Below, piece after piece: positions 28,725 through 42,215 of a stretch of DNA of 64,000 nt. Made by a program: the position numbers and the translations under genes. Under the pieces are notes generated by a model. It saw nothing but the letters and a program-made list of their open reading frames with translations, was not told where the DNA came from and did not search any database. Origin of the DNA: Bartonella sp. WD12.1 (GTDB lineage Bacteria > Pseudomonadota > Alphaproteobacteria > Rhizobiales > Rhizobiaceae); NCBI RefSeq assembly GCF_002022415.1, contig NZ_MUBG01000001.1, forward strand, positions 310,001 through 374,000. The letters run 5' to 3'. Every line of letters begins with the position of its first letter. Position 1 is the stretch's first letter.

Positions 28725-29555
28725 TTATAAAAGATTATTGAGACGGTCTTTTACTTCTAGAAAATCCATCCATGTAAGCTTTTTTTGACTAGGGGTTCGT
28801 AAAAGATAAGCAGGATGAAAAGTTGGCATAACAGGTATTTTAACGTTATTTGCGCTCTCATAGATTTGCCATTTTCCCCTTATACGGATAATTCCGCCTT
28901 GAGCCCCCGTAAGAAATTGTGCAGCAGTTCCTCCTAGCGCGATAAGAACACGAGGATTAGCCAACTGAATTTGCCGTTCAATAAAGGGGCGGCATAATGC
29001 GACTTCTCTTGGTGTTGGTGTGCGATTTCCAGGTGGACGCCACGGAACAGTGTTTGCTATGTAAACATTTTTTCTTGTTAGACCAATAGATGCCAATATT
29101 TTGTTCAGTAGCATTCCTGCTTTTCCAACGAACGGAATTCCTTGTATATCTTCGTCTCGTCCTGGTGCTTCTCCTATAAGCATAAGTGGACTTCCTGCTG
29201 TTCCATCTGAAAAACAGGTGTTTTTAGCTGTCAATTTCAATGAGCAACCATTAAAAGCGAGGAGGGCAGATTTTAATTCGTCAAGTGTATGAGCACTATT
29301 TGCTATCTCTATGGCTGAAAGCGTGTCATGTGTTTTATTGTCAAGATTGTGTGGTGGCTTGTTATGCAGTTTTATAGGCTGTGAAGTCTGTTTATGCTGG
29401 ATGATGTCAACTGCTTGTTTTGATTTTTGCTCTAAAATAGCAGATTGGCTAAAACGGTCAATTGGCGTATCATTAAGCGCAGCATCTACACCACTTTCTT
29501 TATAAAAGCTTAATAGTTCTTCATATGAGATTAAACATTGAGTTTGTTCTGACAT
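28725..29555 (-). CDS. uracil-DNA glycosylase, family 4-like
   Basis: This enzyme removes uracil from DNA. The 276 residues have a divergent N-terminal extension (about 1-95), then a UDG fold with motif 1 G-E-A-P-G-R-D-E-D and G-x-P-F-V-G-K-A-G, the Y-I-A-N-T-V-P-W-R-P-P-G-N-R segment, and motif 3 H-P-A-Y-L-L-R near the C-terminus. The motifs match family 4 (GEAPG and HPAYLLR) rather than E. coli Ung. The usual early CxxC pair of iron-sulfur UDGs is not evident, though several cysteines are present; cluster binding is uncertain. The next gene upstream is 430 bp away, so it has its own promoter. A second UDG of another family is at 49.6 kb. Confidence 0.88.
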   Translation of the reverse strand: MSEQTQCLISYEELLSFYKESGVDAALNDTPIDRFSQSAILEQKSKQAVDIIQHKQTSQPIKLHNKPPHNLDNKTHDTLSAIEIANSAHTLDELKSALLAFNGCSLKLTAKNTCFSDGTAGSPLMLIGEAPGRDEDIQGIPFVGKAGMLLNKILASIGLTRKNVYIANTVPWRPPGNRTPTPREVALCRPFIERQIQLANPRVLIALGGTAAQFLTGAQGGIIRIRGKWQIYESANNVKIPVMPTFHPAYLLRTPSQKKLTWMDFLEVKDRLNNLL

Positions 29556-29985
29556 TTCACTTTTTTATTTGTAACCAGTTCATTAATGGATAAACTAAGC
29601 AGAATTATTCTTCAAGCTTTATAATGTATTTTATTATGAATGAAGGTGCAGTACGTACTGTTTGGTGATTTCTTAGCAACTGACTTTAATGAAATTATAA
29701 GATTCAGTAACTGAAATTCATAGTTTTTTCGGTGTGCAAATGACTGGGCCTTTTATCTGTAACTCTATTTGGTACACAGGTTTTCTATATGATTTATGCG
29801 ATATGCAAGATACTAAGGCATAATTTATATTTTTTATTTGCCTAAGTAGGCGGTAGATTATCTCAATGCATTTATACATTTTTATATCACGCGATTACTC
29901 TAAAACCAGTTATTTCATTATAGGCAGATCTTATGTAAAAACGATCAAAACAATTTTTAAAAGAAATATAATTGGTATTAAAATT
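29556..29985. other. gap between thiD and the uracil-DNA glycosylase, no gene seen
   Basis: AT-rich with stops in all frames. It contains the 3' trailer of the thiamine operon and the promoter region of the glycosylase gene. No strong hairpin with a T run and no RNA gene were found. Confidence 0.45.
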
Positions 29986-30744
29986 TTAATGATATTTTTG
30001 AGAGTGATTTAAAAGTAATGTATAAAGGTACTCTTTTGATTTTTTTACAGCTGTCATTATAGATTTGTTGAATGCCAAATGTGCAGTAATGGCGCTTGAA
30101 AGGATGCAACCTGTTCCACGCATTTCTCCTTTTAAACGTGGGGCGGAAATATTTGTTACTTGGGTTTTATCGATTAAAATGTCAGTTGCAAAGGTGCCAT
30201 CCGCATGTCCACCTTTTATCAATATATAGCGTGGACCAAATGGAAGAAGTTTTTTGGCCTGTTGTATTGCTTCTTCACAATTAGAAGCCAGTGGACTTTG
30301 GCTAAGGAGAGCCAATTCTTCCATATTAGGTGTTAAAAGTTCAATATGAGGAAGCAGTTTATTAAGCATAATTTCTGTAGTTTTTTCTGTTGTAAGTTTC
30401 CCCCCTGATGAAGCAGTAAGAACAGGATCAAAAACAACAGGAATATGGGAATAGTCTTCTAATACATTGCAGATTGCCACTATAATTTCTTGAGTACCTG
30501 TCATCCCGATTTTGATTGCGCGTATAGGATTGGCTTCTAGGGCTACTTGCATTTGTGCGCCAACAAATTCTCCACTCATAGGTACAATTTTAGCAACATG
30601 GGTGTCGTCTTGCACATTAACACAGGTGATTGCTAAATTTGCTTTTGTTTGAAAAAATGCAGCTGTCTCTATATCGCGAACAATGCCAGCACCACCTGTT
30701 GGATCAGTACCAGCAACAATAAGAATAGAAGGAATTAACGCCAT
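29986..30744 (-). CDS. thiD: hydroxymethylpyrimidine/phosphomethylpyrimidine kinase
   Basis: ThiD phosphorylates HMP and HMP-P to HMP-PP, the pyrimidine half of thiamine. From the ATG at 30744 it has 252 residues of ribokinase fold: the opening I-L-I-V-A-G-T-D-P-T-G-G-A-G-I, the central D-P-V-L-T-A-S-S-G-G segment and the anion hole near the end in M-R-G-T-G-C-I-L-S-S-A, all typical. The frame is open to a GTG at 30765, but AAGG stands before 30744, which starts at the conserved MALIPSILIVAG. It overlaps the end of thiE by 10 bp and is the last gene of the thi operon. Confidence 0.93.
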   Translation of the reverse strand: MALIPSILIVAGTDPTGGAGIVRDIETAAFFQTKANLAITCVNVQDDTHVAKIVPMSGEFVGAQMQVALEANPIRAIKIGMTGTQEIIVAICNVLEDYSHIPVVFDPVLTASSGGKLTTEKTTEIMLNKLLPHIELLTPNMEELALLSQSPLASNCEEAIQQAKKLLPFGPRYILIKGGHADGTFATDILIDKTQVTNISAPRLKGEMRGTGCILSSAITAHLAFNKSIMTAVKKSKEYLYTLLLNHSQKYH

Positions 30745-31339
30745 TTTTGAGTCACCTTTATCCACTGTTGGGTACGCTCTTCTGGTTTTTTATGTAAAAT
30801 AATATCGGTTACAACAGCAGCGCTATTGGCTCCTGCCTCCAAAACATCAGTTGCGCGTTCTGGTGTTAAACCACCAATACCAACTAAAGGCAAAGGGCCA
30901 ATCCGTTTCTTCCATTGTTTGATTTTTTCTAATCCTTGAGGAGCCCATTTCATTTTTTTAAGATTGTCGGATAAATAGGACCAAGTGCAATATATTCAGG
31001 AGAAGCAGACATACTAATATCCAATTCATGTTCATCATGAGTACTAAGACCAAATTTGATACCATTTTTACGGATTGCAGGAATATCAGCGTTGCATAAA
31101 TCTTCTTGTCCAAGATGAATAAAATCGCACTTTTCATCGATTGCTATTTTCCAATAATCATTAATGACTAATTGTGCTCCAAATTTATCGCATATATTTT
31201 TTGCTCGTTTTATATGATGATTGATTGTTTCTATATTTTTGTCTTTCATACGTAATTGTATAAGTTTAACCCCGAGAGGAACCAAGCGTTCAACCCAATC
31301 GGCATTGTCAACGATGAGATAAAACGGATCAAGTTTCAT
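30735..31339 (-). pseudogene. thiE: thiamine-phosphate synthase, split by a frameshift at an A7 run
   Basis: ThiE joins HMP-PP and thiazole phosphate to thiamine phosphate. Two adjoining frames each encode half: 31339-30950 (129 residues, with I-Q-L-R-M-K-D, L-V-I-N-D-Y and G-L-S-T-H, ending G-P-I-Y-P-T-I-L-K-K) and 30953-30735 (72 residues, with P-L-V-G-I-G-G-L-T-P-E-R and V-V-T-D-I). In intact ThiE the phosphate-binding G-P-I/V-Y/F-x-T is followed directly by K-x-x-x-G, which is how these halves adjoin. One more A in the A7 run (30953-30959 on the plus strand) gives a single frame of about 201 residues. As it stands an ATGA overlap links the halves, so they might even be made as two polypeptides. 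The thiG stop overlaps the first start. Confidence 0.88.
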
Positions 31340-32109
31340 GAAAATACTGCTTGTCCAATAACTGGTGTTGAAGGCACAGCTACATTGCGTGCTTCAAGGA
31401 TTCCTGCTTTGTAACCCATACGTCCTGCTTTTATAGCTTGAGAAAATGCTTCAGCCATTAGTACAGGATCACCTGCTTTGGCAACGGCTGTGTTGAGCAA
31501 TACTGCGTCATAGCCAAGTTCCATAGCGATAGCGGCATGTGATGGCCGCCCAATGCCTGCATCAATAACAAGAGTAAGATCAGGCAAATAAGCACGGATA
31601 GAACGCAATCCGTCAGTATTACAGGGGCCTTTTGCAGATCCAATAGGAGCACACCAAGGCATAATGACACGGCAGCCCACTTCTAAGAGTTTTTCAGCTA
31701 CAATGAGATCATCTGTTGTATAGGCAAAAATTTGAAACCCTTCATTGTTTAGAATTTTTGCTGCTTCGACTAAGGCAAAAACATTTGGCTGTAATGTATC
31801 TGAATTGCCAATAACTTCGAGTTTAATCCAAGGTGTTTTAAAAAGGTCTCGTGCTAATTGGGCTGTGGTAACAGCTTCTTTGACAGTGTAACAGCCAGCA
31901 GTATTAGGAAGTACTGTGACGTTAAGTTCTTTTAAAAATTGCCAAAATTGTCCGCCCTGTTTTCCGCCTGCAGTTTCTCGACGTAATGAAACTGTCACAA
32001 TTTCTGTGTTAGATTTACGAATGGCTTCACGAAGGATTGCAGGTGAAGGATATTGAGCTGTTCCCAATAAAAGGCGGGAAGAGAACTGAGAGCCATAAAA
32101 ATTCAACAT
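31336..32109 (-). CDS. thiG: thiazole synthase
   Basis: ThiG builds the thiazole ring of thiamine from deoxyxylulose 5-phosphate, the ThiO product and ThiS thiocarboxylate. The 257-residue TIM barrel has the Schiff-base Lys96 in W-I-K-L-E-V-I-G, the A-G-C-Y-T segment and the glycine-rich phosphate site [11 protein letters not shown]. It lies 4 bp downstream of thiS and its stop overlaps the thiE start as ATGA. All active-site segments look intact. Confidence 0.95.
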   Translation of the reverse strand: MLNFYGSQFSSRLLLGTAQYPSPAILREAIRKSNTEIVTVSLRRETAGGKQGGQFWQFLKELNVTVLPNTAGCYTVKEAVTTAQLARDLFKTPWIKLEVIGNSDTLQPNVFALVEAAKILNNEGFQIFAYTTDDLIVAEKLLEVGCRVIMPWCAPIGSAKGPCNTDGLRSIRAYLPDLTLVIDAGIGRPSHAAIAMELGYDAVLLNTAVAKAGDPVLMAEAFSQAIKAGRMGYKAGILEARNVAVPSTPVIGQAVFS

Positions 32110-32113
32110 AGTT

Positions 32114-32311
32114 TCAACCTCCTTGCATTGGGCTTAGAATTTCAATTCTATCTCCTTCATGCAAAACAAATTGATTTCGTGAATCTGCAGGAACAACTTC
32201 AGAATTTACAGCAGTTGCTAGCCAATTTCCTTCATAACCTAATTCTTCAAGAAGTAAATTGAGATAAGTTACTTCTGTTTGGAGCATTTGACCATTGACA
32301 AATATTTGCAT
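32114..32311 (-). CDS. thiS: sulfur carrier protein ThiS
   Basis: A 65-residue ubiquitin-like protein whose C-terminal glycine is activated as a thiocarboxylate and donates sulfur to ThiG. It begins M-Q-I-F-V-N-G and ends with the required G-G after S-P-M-Q. It lies between thiO (3 bp) and thiG (4 bp). No thiF-like activator gene is in the window, so activation must come from an enzyme encoded elsewhere. Confidence 0.93.
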   Translation of the reverse strand: MQIFVNGQMLQTEVTYLNLLLEELGYEGNWLATAVNSEVVPADSRNQFVLHEGDRIEILSPMQGG

Positions 32312-32314
32312 GCT

Positions 32315-36013
<3,699 letters not shown>

Positions 36014-36014
36014 T

Positions 36015-36042
36015 AAAAAAACTGACAGTTTAAACTGCCAGT
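36015..36042 (-). terminator. rho-independent terminator of omp43
   Basis: On the minus strand ACTGGCAG and CTGTCAGT (with one G-U pair) form an eight-base stem around TTTAAA and are followed by a run of T residues (plus-strand A run at 36015-36020). It begins 25 bp after the porin stop codon. This is the most canonical terminator in the window. Confidence 0.85.
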
Positions 36043-36067
36043 TTTTAGAAGCGTATTTCTTAAAATG

Positions 36068-37264
36068 CTAGAATGAGCGCTGGAAGCGAATCATACCTTG
36101 TAAGGCATTTTTTCCATTTAAAGCAGCTGTATAGCTTCTTTCAACATTAGTTTTGTCAGCGAAACTGCGATTGTCATTCCAAGAAACATAAGTTAATTCA
36201 GGTGTAATAGTGAAACCTGGAACCAATGTGTATGCAATATTCACAGAGGTTGAGAAAGTTTTTGCAGCACTGTAAGAAATTTGAGCATTCAGATTTGCTT
36301 TTGGTGTAATTTTATAGGTTGCACCAGTCCAAGCAGCCCATTTACCACCCCAGTTTGCATAAATTGTAGTGTTTGCTCGTGATAATATATAGTCATCACT
36401 TTCGGTGTAATAATCAAGGTTGTTTTTATAACCACCCATAGCCCAGAGGCTTAAGTAATCATTAACATTGAAGTCAACACGCATTTTACCCGCCCATTTT
36501 TTATAATAAGCGTCATAAGCGGCAACTGTTGACACACCTCCCCATTCTTGGAAAAATTTCATACCCAAAAGAATATTCGGAGTGTAACCTTTTATGCTTT
36601 TACTTGGAAGGTCAACAACATTGGTAATTGCACCATCTTTATCAACGTAGTAGTAATCATTTCCAGAAGGGCCTGAAGCATTACCTGCCTCAGCTCCGAT
36701 AATAGCAGAAAAACCAGTGTTGCTATTGAAAGTATAAGAAATAACATTGGTACGTGTATTTCCTGCTGGTGCTATAAGGTCATCATTGATGACTTTACCA
36801 TAAAAACCAGTCCAGTGATTGAAAATTGTGTCATCAAGACCTACACGAAAACCACCGAGCTCAATATAAGCAGAACGAAGCTGTCCACCACTTTTATCTT
36901 TTCCACTGTTCCATTCTGAACGGATCTCTGCATGTGAACGAAGTGTTCCTAATTCGGTTTCAGAAGCAGTTTGAAAAATAAGGGTCAAACGTGAGGCTAT
37001 ACGATAGGTTTTTTGATCATTATTTAAATCGGCATTAGTTTTTGCATCGATCTTATCACCACTTTTGAAGTCAGCACGAACATAACCTGATAAACGAATG
37101 CACGTTTCCGTTCCAGGAATATAGAAATATCCTGGACCATATGCATCACAAACACGCACATATTCTATAGGCTTTGATTGCGCAGTAACTGTTGAATCAG
37201 CTTGTGCACTAGAAATTTCTGCAAGAACTACCGCAGAACCTAAAAGAAGAGCTTTAAGATTCAT
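36068..37264 (-). CDS. omp43: outer-membrane porin, Omp43 type (Porin_2 family)
   Basis: A 398-residue outer-membrane beta-barrel. It has a signal peptide (about 1-22, ending A-Q-A-D) and the Rhizobiales porin opening V-R-V-C-D-A-Y-G-P-G-Y-F-Y-I-P-G-T-E-T-C with the paired cysteines, then alternating strands and a C-terminal aromatic (R-F-Q-R-S-F) needed for barrel assembly. In Bartonella the 43-kDa porin is an abundant surface protein reported to bind endothelial cells. GGAGA stands before the ATG, and a strong terminator follows, so it is monocistronic. Bartonella genomes carry several related porins, so the exact paralogue is uncertain. Confidence 0.85.
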   Translation of the reverse strand: MNLKALLLGSAVVLAEISSAQADSTVTAQSKPIEYVRVCDAYGPGYFYIPGTETCIRLSGYVRADFKSGDKIDAKTNADLNNDQKTYRIASRLTLIFQTASETELGTLRSHAEIRSEWNSGKDKSGGQLRSAYIELGGFRVGLDDTIFNHWTGFYGKVINDDLIAPAGNTRTNVISYTFNSNTGFSAIIGAEAGNASGPSGNDYYYVDKDGAITNVVDLPSKSIKGYTPNILLGMKFFQEWGGVSTVAAYDAYYKKWAGKMRVDFNVNDYLSLWAMGGYKNNLDYYTESDDYILSRANTTIYANWGGKWAAWTGATYKITPKANLNAQISYSAAKTFSTSVNIAYTLVPGFTITPELTYVSWNDNRSFADKTNVERSYTAALNGKNALQGMIRFQRSF

Positions 37265-37555
37265 AATTAATCTCCAATTGAAGTTTAGTTTAAGGGTAAA
37301 ATCATGCAGTTTTTGAATTGATTAAGATAACGACATCAAAAGAGATTCGACCCCCTCATCAACTACAACATACTAGTCTTTACTCAATATACATAATACG
37401 AAATGGTTTTATTAAAAGTTATTCATGTATTATTTAGGTTGTTGTGGCAAAAATGTTACAATATATCTCCTGAGTGTTTATTTGTTAATTTTTGTCTTAA
37501 ATAAGGTGCAGAAAAAAACAAAATTTTAGATTTTTTAAAAAAAATCGAAAATGTC
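37265..37555. other. gap between omp43 and the tRNA-Ser promoter
   Basis: AT-rich region holding the porin promoter on the minus strand. A long A/T-rich patch (about 37500-37550) precedes the tRNA promoter. No gene is visible. Confidence 0.4.
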
Positions 37556-37584
37556 TTGAACTTTTTGTCGATACCGTTTATGCA
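37556..37584 (+). promoter_or_regulatory. likely tRNA-Ser promoter
   Basis: TTGAAC at 37556-37561 and TATGCA at 37579-37584 are separated by 17 bases, and the -10 ends eight bases before the mature tRNA 5' end. Spacing and position are right for a sigma-70 type promoter. Confidence 0.45.
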
Positions 37585-37592
37585 CCGCTCTT

Positions 37593-37683
37593 GGAGAGGT
37601 GGCCGAGTGGTCGAAGGCGCTCCCCTGCTAAGGGAGTAGGGCTCAAAAGGCTCTCGAGAGTTCGAATCTCTTCCTCTCCGCCA
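37593..37683 (+). tRNA. tRNA-Ser (anticodon GCU)
   Basis: A 91-nt class II tRNA. The acceptor arms are GGAGAGG and CCTCTCC, followed by discriminator G and an encoded CCA. The anticodon stem CTCCC/GGGAG carries the loop CTGCTAA, anticodon GCU, which reads AGC and AGU serine codons. The long variable arm (between AGGGAG and the T arm) and the T loop TTCGAAT are typical of tRNA-Ser. Confidence 0.97.
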
Positions 37684-38308
37684 GATTCTAATAAGATCAA
37701 AAAGCTATGTAAAAGCTAGGAATTTTTGATTCTGTTAACTTATTTGTTTCTATCCTACTCTTTTTGAGATTTTTTGATTACTTCTATTGTAAATTGTTTT
37801 CCACCGATTGTCTTAGATTTAGATGAAGTGATGCTATAATATTCTTAATTTAGCCCAAAAGTGCTTTCATTTGTGAAATGGTAGCTTTTGTATTAGTTGA
37901 CGCGGTATTATTCATTTTCTTCATCTTATACGCTGATTTTTGATATTTGCTTAAGTTAGGCTTTATAAAATAATTTATAAAAGTTTTGCATAATCAGTTT
38001 TGTGCCTTTTCCAATAAATAAAGACGTGGTGTTAATTGGGATAATTTCAAATATTATAACTTATCCATACCAAATTGACGAAATAGCTGTTTAAGATTAG
38101 CTCTTTTTTATTTTTATCAATTTTTATTGTAAAATATTACTCTTTTAAAGCAAGTGTGGTGTCTTTTTAAAGATAAGTTGAAAGTTTTATATTCTAAGTT
38201 TATTATAAAGCTCAAGCCATTAAAATATCAAAAAACAATATATTACGGTATTTATGCTTTAATTTTTCTATTTAATAAAATATATCAGAAAAATGTACTA
38301 TTTTATAT
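37684..38308. other. gap between tRNA-Ser and the hemin operon end, no gene seen
   Basis: About 625 bp, strongly AT-rich, with no integrase remnant or duplicated tRNA end, although tRNA 3' ends are common integration sites. No recognisable gene or strong terminator for hmuV was found. Confidence 0.45.
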
Positions 38309-39103
38309 TTATAAGTAAGTTGCTGTCTGTGGTAATATAAAAGGGATATCTGCTTTAGGTAATGTAGAAACGCTTACAGGACAGTGATAAACATCGCGCA
38401 AATTTTGCGTCGTTAAAACAGAGGAAGCATTTCCTTCGCAATAAATTTTTCCCTGACTAAACAGTATCATTTTATCTGCATAGCAGGCAGCTAAATTAAG
38501 ATCATGCAGGACAGCAAGAACACCACCACCACAACGAGCAAAATTTTGAGCAATATTCATAACAATGAGCTGATGTTGGATATCAAGGTTAGCAATAGGC
38601 TCATCTAATATTAGCCAACGAGGAATCTCATTATAAACAGGTGTCCATACTTGGCAAAGTACACGAGCAAGCTGCACTCTAGCTTGTTCTCCACCTGATA
38701 ATTCATGATAATATCGGTCACTATAGTTAGCTAAACCAACACGTTCTAAGGCTTTTTTAGGCAAAATTTTTAATTCTGTTTTTGTTATATCGTGTTGGTG
38801 AACAGAAAGGCCGAGTTTTACCACTTCATGAACTAAGAATGGAAAAGCTAGTGTTGTTGATTGTGGTAGGACTGCACGCATCATTGCCATTTTACAAGTT
38901 TTTGTCTTAGTAATATCATGACCATTCAATGTCATTTTTCCTCTATAGGGAATCTCTCCACTCAATGCTTTAATGAAAGTACTTTTTCCAGATCCATTTG
39001 GGCCAATAATGACAGTGAAAGTACCACTTTTAATTTGAAGATTAATGTGATCGATAATGTATGTTTTTCTGCGTTGAATGCAAAGATTAATTGCCTCAAT
39101 CAT
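38309..39103 (-). CDS. hmuV: hemin ABC transporter ATP-binding protein
   Basis: The ATPase that drives hemin import across the inner membrane. From the ATG at 39103 it has 264 residues: Walker A G-P-N-G-S-G-K-S-T at about 34-42, signature L-S-G-G-E-Q-A-R, Walker B W-L-I-L-D-E-P and the switch histidine in V-L-H-D-L-N. The start at 39103 overlaps the hutC stop as ATGA, so I prefer it to an upstream ATG at 39139 that would overlap hutC more. It is the last gene of hemS-hutB-hutC-hmuV. Confidence 0.93.
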   Translation of the reverse strand: MIEAINLCIQRRKTYIIDHINLQIKSGTFTVIIGPNGSGKSTFIKALSGEIPYRGKMTLNGHDITKTKTCKMAMMRAVLPQSTTLAFPFLVHEVVKLGLSVHQHDITKTELKILPKKALERVGLANYSDRYYHELSGGEQARVQLARVLCQVWTPVYNEIPRWLILDEPIANLDIQHQLIVMNIAQNFARCGGGVLAVLHDLNLAACYADKMILFSQGKIYCEGNASSVLTTQNLRDVYHCPVSVSTLPKADIPFILPQTATYL

Positions 39104-40188
39104 AAAACATTTATCCCCCGTTGATATATGAGAATCCAAAGAAAGAAGGGGGCTCCAAAGAGTGCTGTAACAATCCCAATTGGTAATTCTGCGGGAGCAA
39201 TAGTAAAGCGCGCAAATGTATCAGCAGAAATAAGCAGAGCTGCTCCTAAAAGAGTAGAACAGGGAATAAGATAGCGATGATCAGGCCCAATAAGTAGACG
39301 TAAAATATGTGGGACTACAATGCCAATGAAACTAATGCCACCGCTGACAGCAACTGCACCACCGCACATGAGAGCAACCAGTAGAATAGAAATATTTTTA
39401 ACTTTTTGAATATGAAAACCAATATGACTAGCAACAGCTTCTCCAAGAGACAAAGCATTCAGTGCACGTGATAAAAACGGGGAAAAAAAGAGACCAATTC
39501 CAACAAAAGGTAAAATAAACCCAACTTTTAACCATGTCGCACCCGCAAGGGATCCAAGGTTCCAAAAAGTAATGTCACGCAATTGTTGGTCGTTTGCGAT
39601 AAAGATTAAAGCTCCAACGATAGCACTATTTAAAGCGCTGAGAGCAATTCCTGCAAGAAGCATTGTTGCAATAGAAGTACAATTATGACGTGTTGCAATT
39701 GCATAGAGAGTAATTGTTGATAGAAGTCCACCCAAAAAAGCGCTTATAATGACTTTATAAGATTCTAGAAAAGGTGAAAATAAGGGAGGGAAAGTAACAC
39801 CGACAACAATTGCTAAAACAGCACCAAGACTTGCACCTGCTGATACACCTACAATTCCAGGATCAGCAAGGGGATTACGAAAAATTCCCTGCATAAGAAC
39901 ACCAGAAACAGCTAAAGCTGAACCAACTAATAAGCCCAAGATGATACGGGGAAGTCTTATATCAATAAGCACAAGATAATCATGGGTTTTACTGCTTACT
40001 GAAAAGTCTTGTGTAAGAATCGCATGAATAAGATTAATAAAAGAAACATTTGACGCACCGTTTAATAGCCCTACTAAAATGCTAAAAATAAGAAATATTA
40101 TTAAACTTAATAATGCAATTTTTCCTCGAGTTTCATGCTTTTCTTTTTTAATTTCAGGCACTTGTACTGTTGAGATGCTATTGATCAT
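39100..40188 (-). CDS. hutC: hemin ABC transporter permease, FecCD family
   Basis: The inner-membrane channel for hemin. The 362-residue protein has about ten transmembrane helices and FecCD/BtuC hallmarks such as D-I-R-L-P-R-I, G-x-x-L-A-x-S-G-x-x-x-Q near residue 95 and F-I-G-I-V-V-P-H near residue 295, the loop that contacts the ATPase. About 40 N-terminal residues precede the first helix. It sits between hutB (20 bp) and hmuV (overlap). Confidence 0.93.
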   Translation of the reverse strand: MINSISTVQVPEIKKEKHETRGKIALLSLIIFLIFSILVGLLNGASNVSFINLIHAILTQDFSVSSKTHDYLVLIDIRLPRIILGLLVGSALAVSGVLMQGIFRNPLADPGIVGVSAGASLGAVLAIVVGVTFPPLFSPFLESYKVIISAFLGGLLSTITLYAIATRHNCTSIATMLLAGIALSALNSAIVGALIFIANDQQLRDITFWNLGSLAGATWLKVGFILPFVGIGLFFSPFLSRALNALSLGEAVASHIGFHIQKVKNISILLVALMCGGAVAVSGGISFIGIVVPHILRLLIGPDHRYLIPCSTLLGAALLISADTFARFTIAPAELPIGIVTALFGAPFFLWILIYQRGINVL

Positions 40189-40208
40189 TTTTATTAGCTC
40201 TTACCATT

Positions 40209-41096
40209 TTAATTCTCACTATAAAGCAGATTAATCAGTTCTTTCGATGCTTCTGCAGTACGTGGACCAAAACTTAAAAAATACATAGCATCTATTTGTT
40301 TAATAGCGTTATTTTGTGCTGCAAGTGTAGCTTGAATTGCTGGTATAGCTAAAATTTGATCAATTTGGGATAAATTTTTAGGATGTGTCATAAGCAAGAT
40401 AACATCAGGGTTTGATTTTAATAAGGCTTCATTATTTAAAGGTTTATATCCTTTATAACTAGAGATGGCGTTAATACCACCTGAAAGTTTTATCATACCA
40501 TCAGCAGCTGTATTTGTTCCAGATACCATAAGACGCCCATTTTGCATTGAAAGAATAACAAGAACGCGTTTTTGTTTAGTTACCTTTGCCAAAAGCGCAT
40601 TATTATCCATAAAGCTACGATTTAGCTTTTTAATCAATGCAGCTGCCTGTGTTTCTCGATGCAGTGCTTTGCCAACAAGGCGAATTTTTTCTATTACATT
40701 TTCGCTAGAAAAGTTTTCTGGTACAATCACTAACGGTATTGGCGTTTTTTTGAGAATGTCAATTGTTAAGGGAGGACCACTTCCTTCGATTAGCAATATA
40801 CCTTCTGGGGTGAGTGATAAAACTCCTTCGGGTGAAAGGGCTCGCATATATCCAAGCTCAGGAAGTTTGAGTGCTTCTTGGGGGTATATGCTTGTGCTAT
40901 CACGAGCAACAAGCTGATCTTGAGCTCCTAACGCATAAACAATTTCTGTGAGAGATCCACCGATAGAAACAATTCGTGCATTTTTAGGAAAACTAGTTGT
41001 AAGTTCAGCAATTGCTTGGTGAGAAAAAGAGGTAAAATAAAATAAAATGGAAATAAAAATAAGGTTTGATAATCTGCGCAAAAGAAGTGTGGACAT
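40209..41096 (-). CDS. hutB: periplasmic hemin-binding protein
   Basis: The substrate-binding protein that carries hemin from the TonB receptor to the HutC-HmuV importer. The 295 residues begin with a signal peptide (about 1-30, ending Q-A-I-A-E) and show the type III binding-protein fold: I-V-S-I-G-G-S-L-T-E-I-V-Y-A-L-G near the N-terminus and a long connecting helix. It follows hemS after 3 bp and precedes hutC by 20 bp, so the genes are co-expressed. Confidence 0.92.
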   Translation of the reverse strand: MSTLLLRRLSNLIFISILFYFTSFSHQAIAELTTSFPKNARIVSIGGSLTEIVYALGAQDQLVARDSTSIYPQEALKLPELGYMRALSPEGVLSLTPEGILLIEGSGPPLTIDILKKTPIPLVIVPENFSSENVIEKIRLVGKALHRETQAAALIKKLNRSFMDNNALLAKVTKQKRVLVILSMQNGRLMVSGTNTAADGMIKLSGGINAISSYKGYKPLNNEALLKSNPDVILLMTHPKNLSQIDQILAIPAIQATLAAQNNAIKQIDAMYFLSFGPRTAEASKELINLLYSEN

Positions 41097-41099
41097 TTC

Positions 41100-42155
41100 T
41101 TATCTTACCTTTTTAAAGTGATTGTTGTTTTCTAGTATAGAAGGCAAATCATTTAATAAAGAACGCCAATCTTCACGTTCTTTTTGGCCTTCTTTTCTTA
41201 TGCCAAAAAATTGAACAATCATCTCCCCATTTTTATCAAAAACTTCAAGTGAACTGACATAGCCATCACGAGTAGGTTTACGAACACGCCATATTTTATC
41301 GATACCAGAAATAAGCATATGAAGGTTAAATTTTTCATCAAGAATGTTAAGCCAAGGGCCTATTTGTTTAATATTTTTGATTTGTCCACTGAAAATTTGA
41401 ATGCATCCTTTATTGCCAACAAAACACATAATTGGTATTTTTTGTTGTGCGATTTTGTTTAGCATCATTTCAAGAGATTCTACGCTTAATTCATCAGCAA
41501 ATTCATTACCAGCGTATTTTACAGCATCATGTCGATTGATTTTAAACTCTGAAATAATTTCATGGAGTTGATGTACATCAGTCATTTGTCGCCAACGATC
41601 GCGGAATTTTTCAACATTTATATTTGCGGTATCATGTGGTGTGGGGGTAGGAGAAGGTTGAATTTCAAGATTAGGTAACTGATCTTTACTGAGCAATTTT
41701 TTAACAAGTATATTCCACTCCTCCATATTTGTTGTATCTTTAGAATAGATTTTTAAAATAGCAACACCATACGGATCAAAAAAGTGCAAACTTTTAGTAG
41801 GTTTTCCAGAAACAAGCATTTCATATTCAAAACCGAATTTCCATTGTTTTGGAAAGATACGCAAATCGATTTCACCAAGCGTTATAGGAACATGTTGGTT
41901 TTGCACAATTTTTTCAAAACATCCTATTTTTTCGTGAACAGCATATTCATTACGTGTTAATACCATAACTGTTCCAATTTTGGGAGCATTTTTAAGGAGA
42001 GTAGTCACATCAGCATTTAATTTTTTTGCTTTTTCGGTAGTGCAATAAGCAGCAATAAGCTCTGCTTCAGATATACCAATCGAAGTAGCAAAATCACGAT
42101 TGCGCATTTCTTTTTTTTCTCGCAATCTAATAATTTCTTCAGCTGTGTAGAACAT
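41100..42155 (-). CDS. hemS: heme utilisation/degradation protein HemS
   Basis: HemS-family proteins bind hemin in the cytoplasm after import and release iron or store the haem. The 351 residues contain the two tandem HemS/ChuX repeats (about 1-175 and 190-345), each with the F-F-x-x-x-G or F-D-x-x-G turn (F-F-D-P-Y-G and V-F-D-K-N-G). The proximal ligand in relatives is a histidine near residue 200; candidates occur in this region (V-H-Q-L-H) but I cannot fix the residue by eye. AAGGGAAA precedes the ATG. It is the first gene of the four-gene operon and is separated from hutA by a strong hairpin. Confidence 0.92.
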   Translation of the reverse strand: MFYTAEEIIRLREKKEMRNRDFATSIGISEAELIAAYCTTEKAKKLNADVTTLLKNAPKIGTVMVLTRNEYAVHEKIGCFEKIVQNQHVPITLGEIDLRIFPKQWKFGFEYEMLVSGKPTKSLHFFDPYGVAILKIYSKDTTNMEEWNILVKKLLSKDQLPNLEIQPSPTPTPHDTANINVEKFRDRWRQMTDVHQLHEIISEFKINRHDAVKYAGNEFADELSVESLEMMLNKIAQQKIPIMCFVGNKGCIQIFSGQIKNIKQIGPWLNILDEKFNLHMLISGIDKIWRVRKPTRDGYVSSLEVFDKNGEMIVQFFGIRKEGQKEREDWRSLLNDLPSILENNNHFKKVR

Positions 42156-42215
42156 AAATTTCCCTTGAGTTACTTATTTGAAGTAGACTTTCCATATTTT
42201 ATAATCTTAAAACGA

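Noticed and set aside
37684..38308. Genomic island integrated at the tRNA-Ser 3' end
   Set aside because: No integrase, no repeat of the tRNA end and no shift in base composition; the next genes are the hemin locus.
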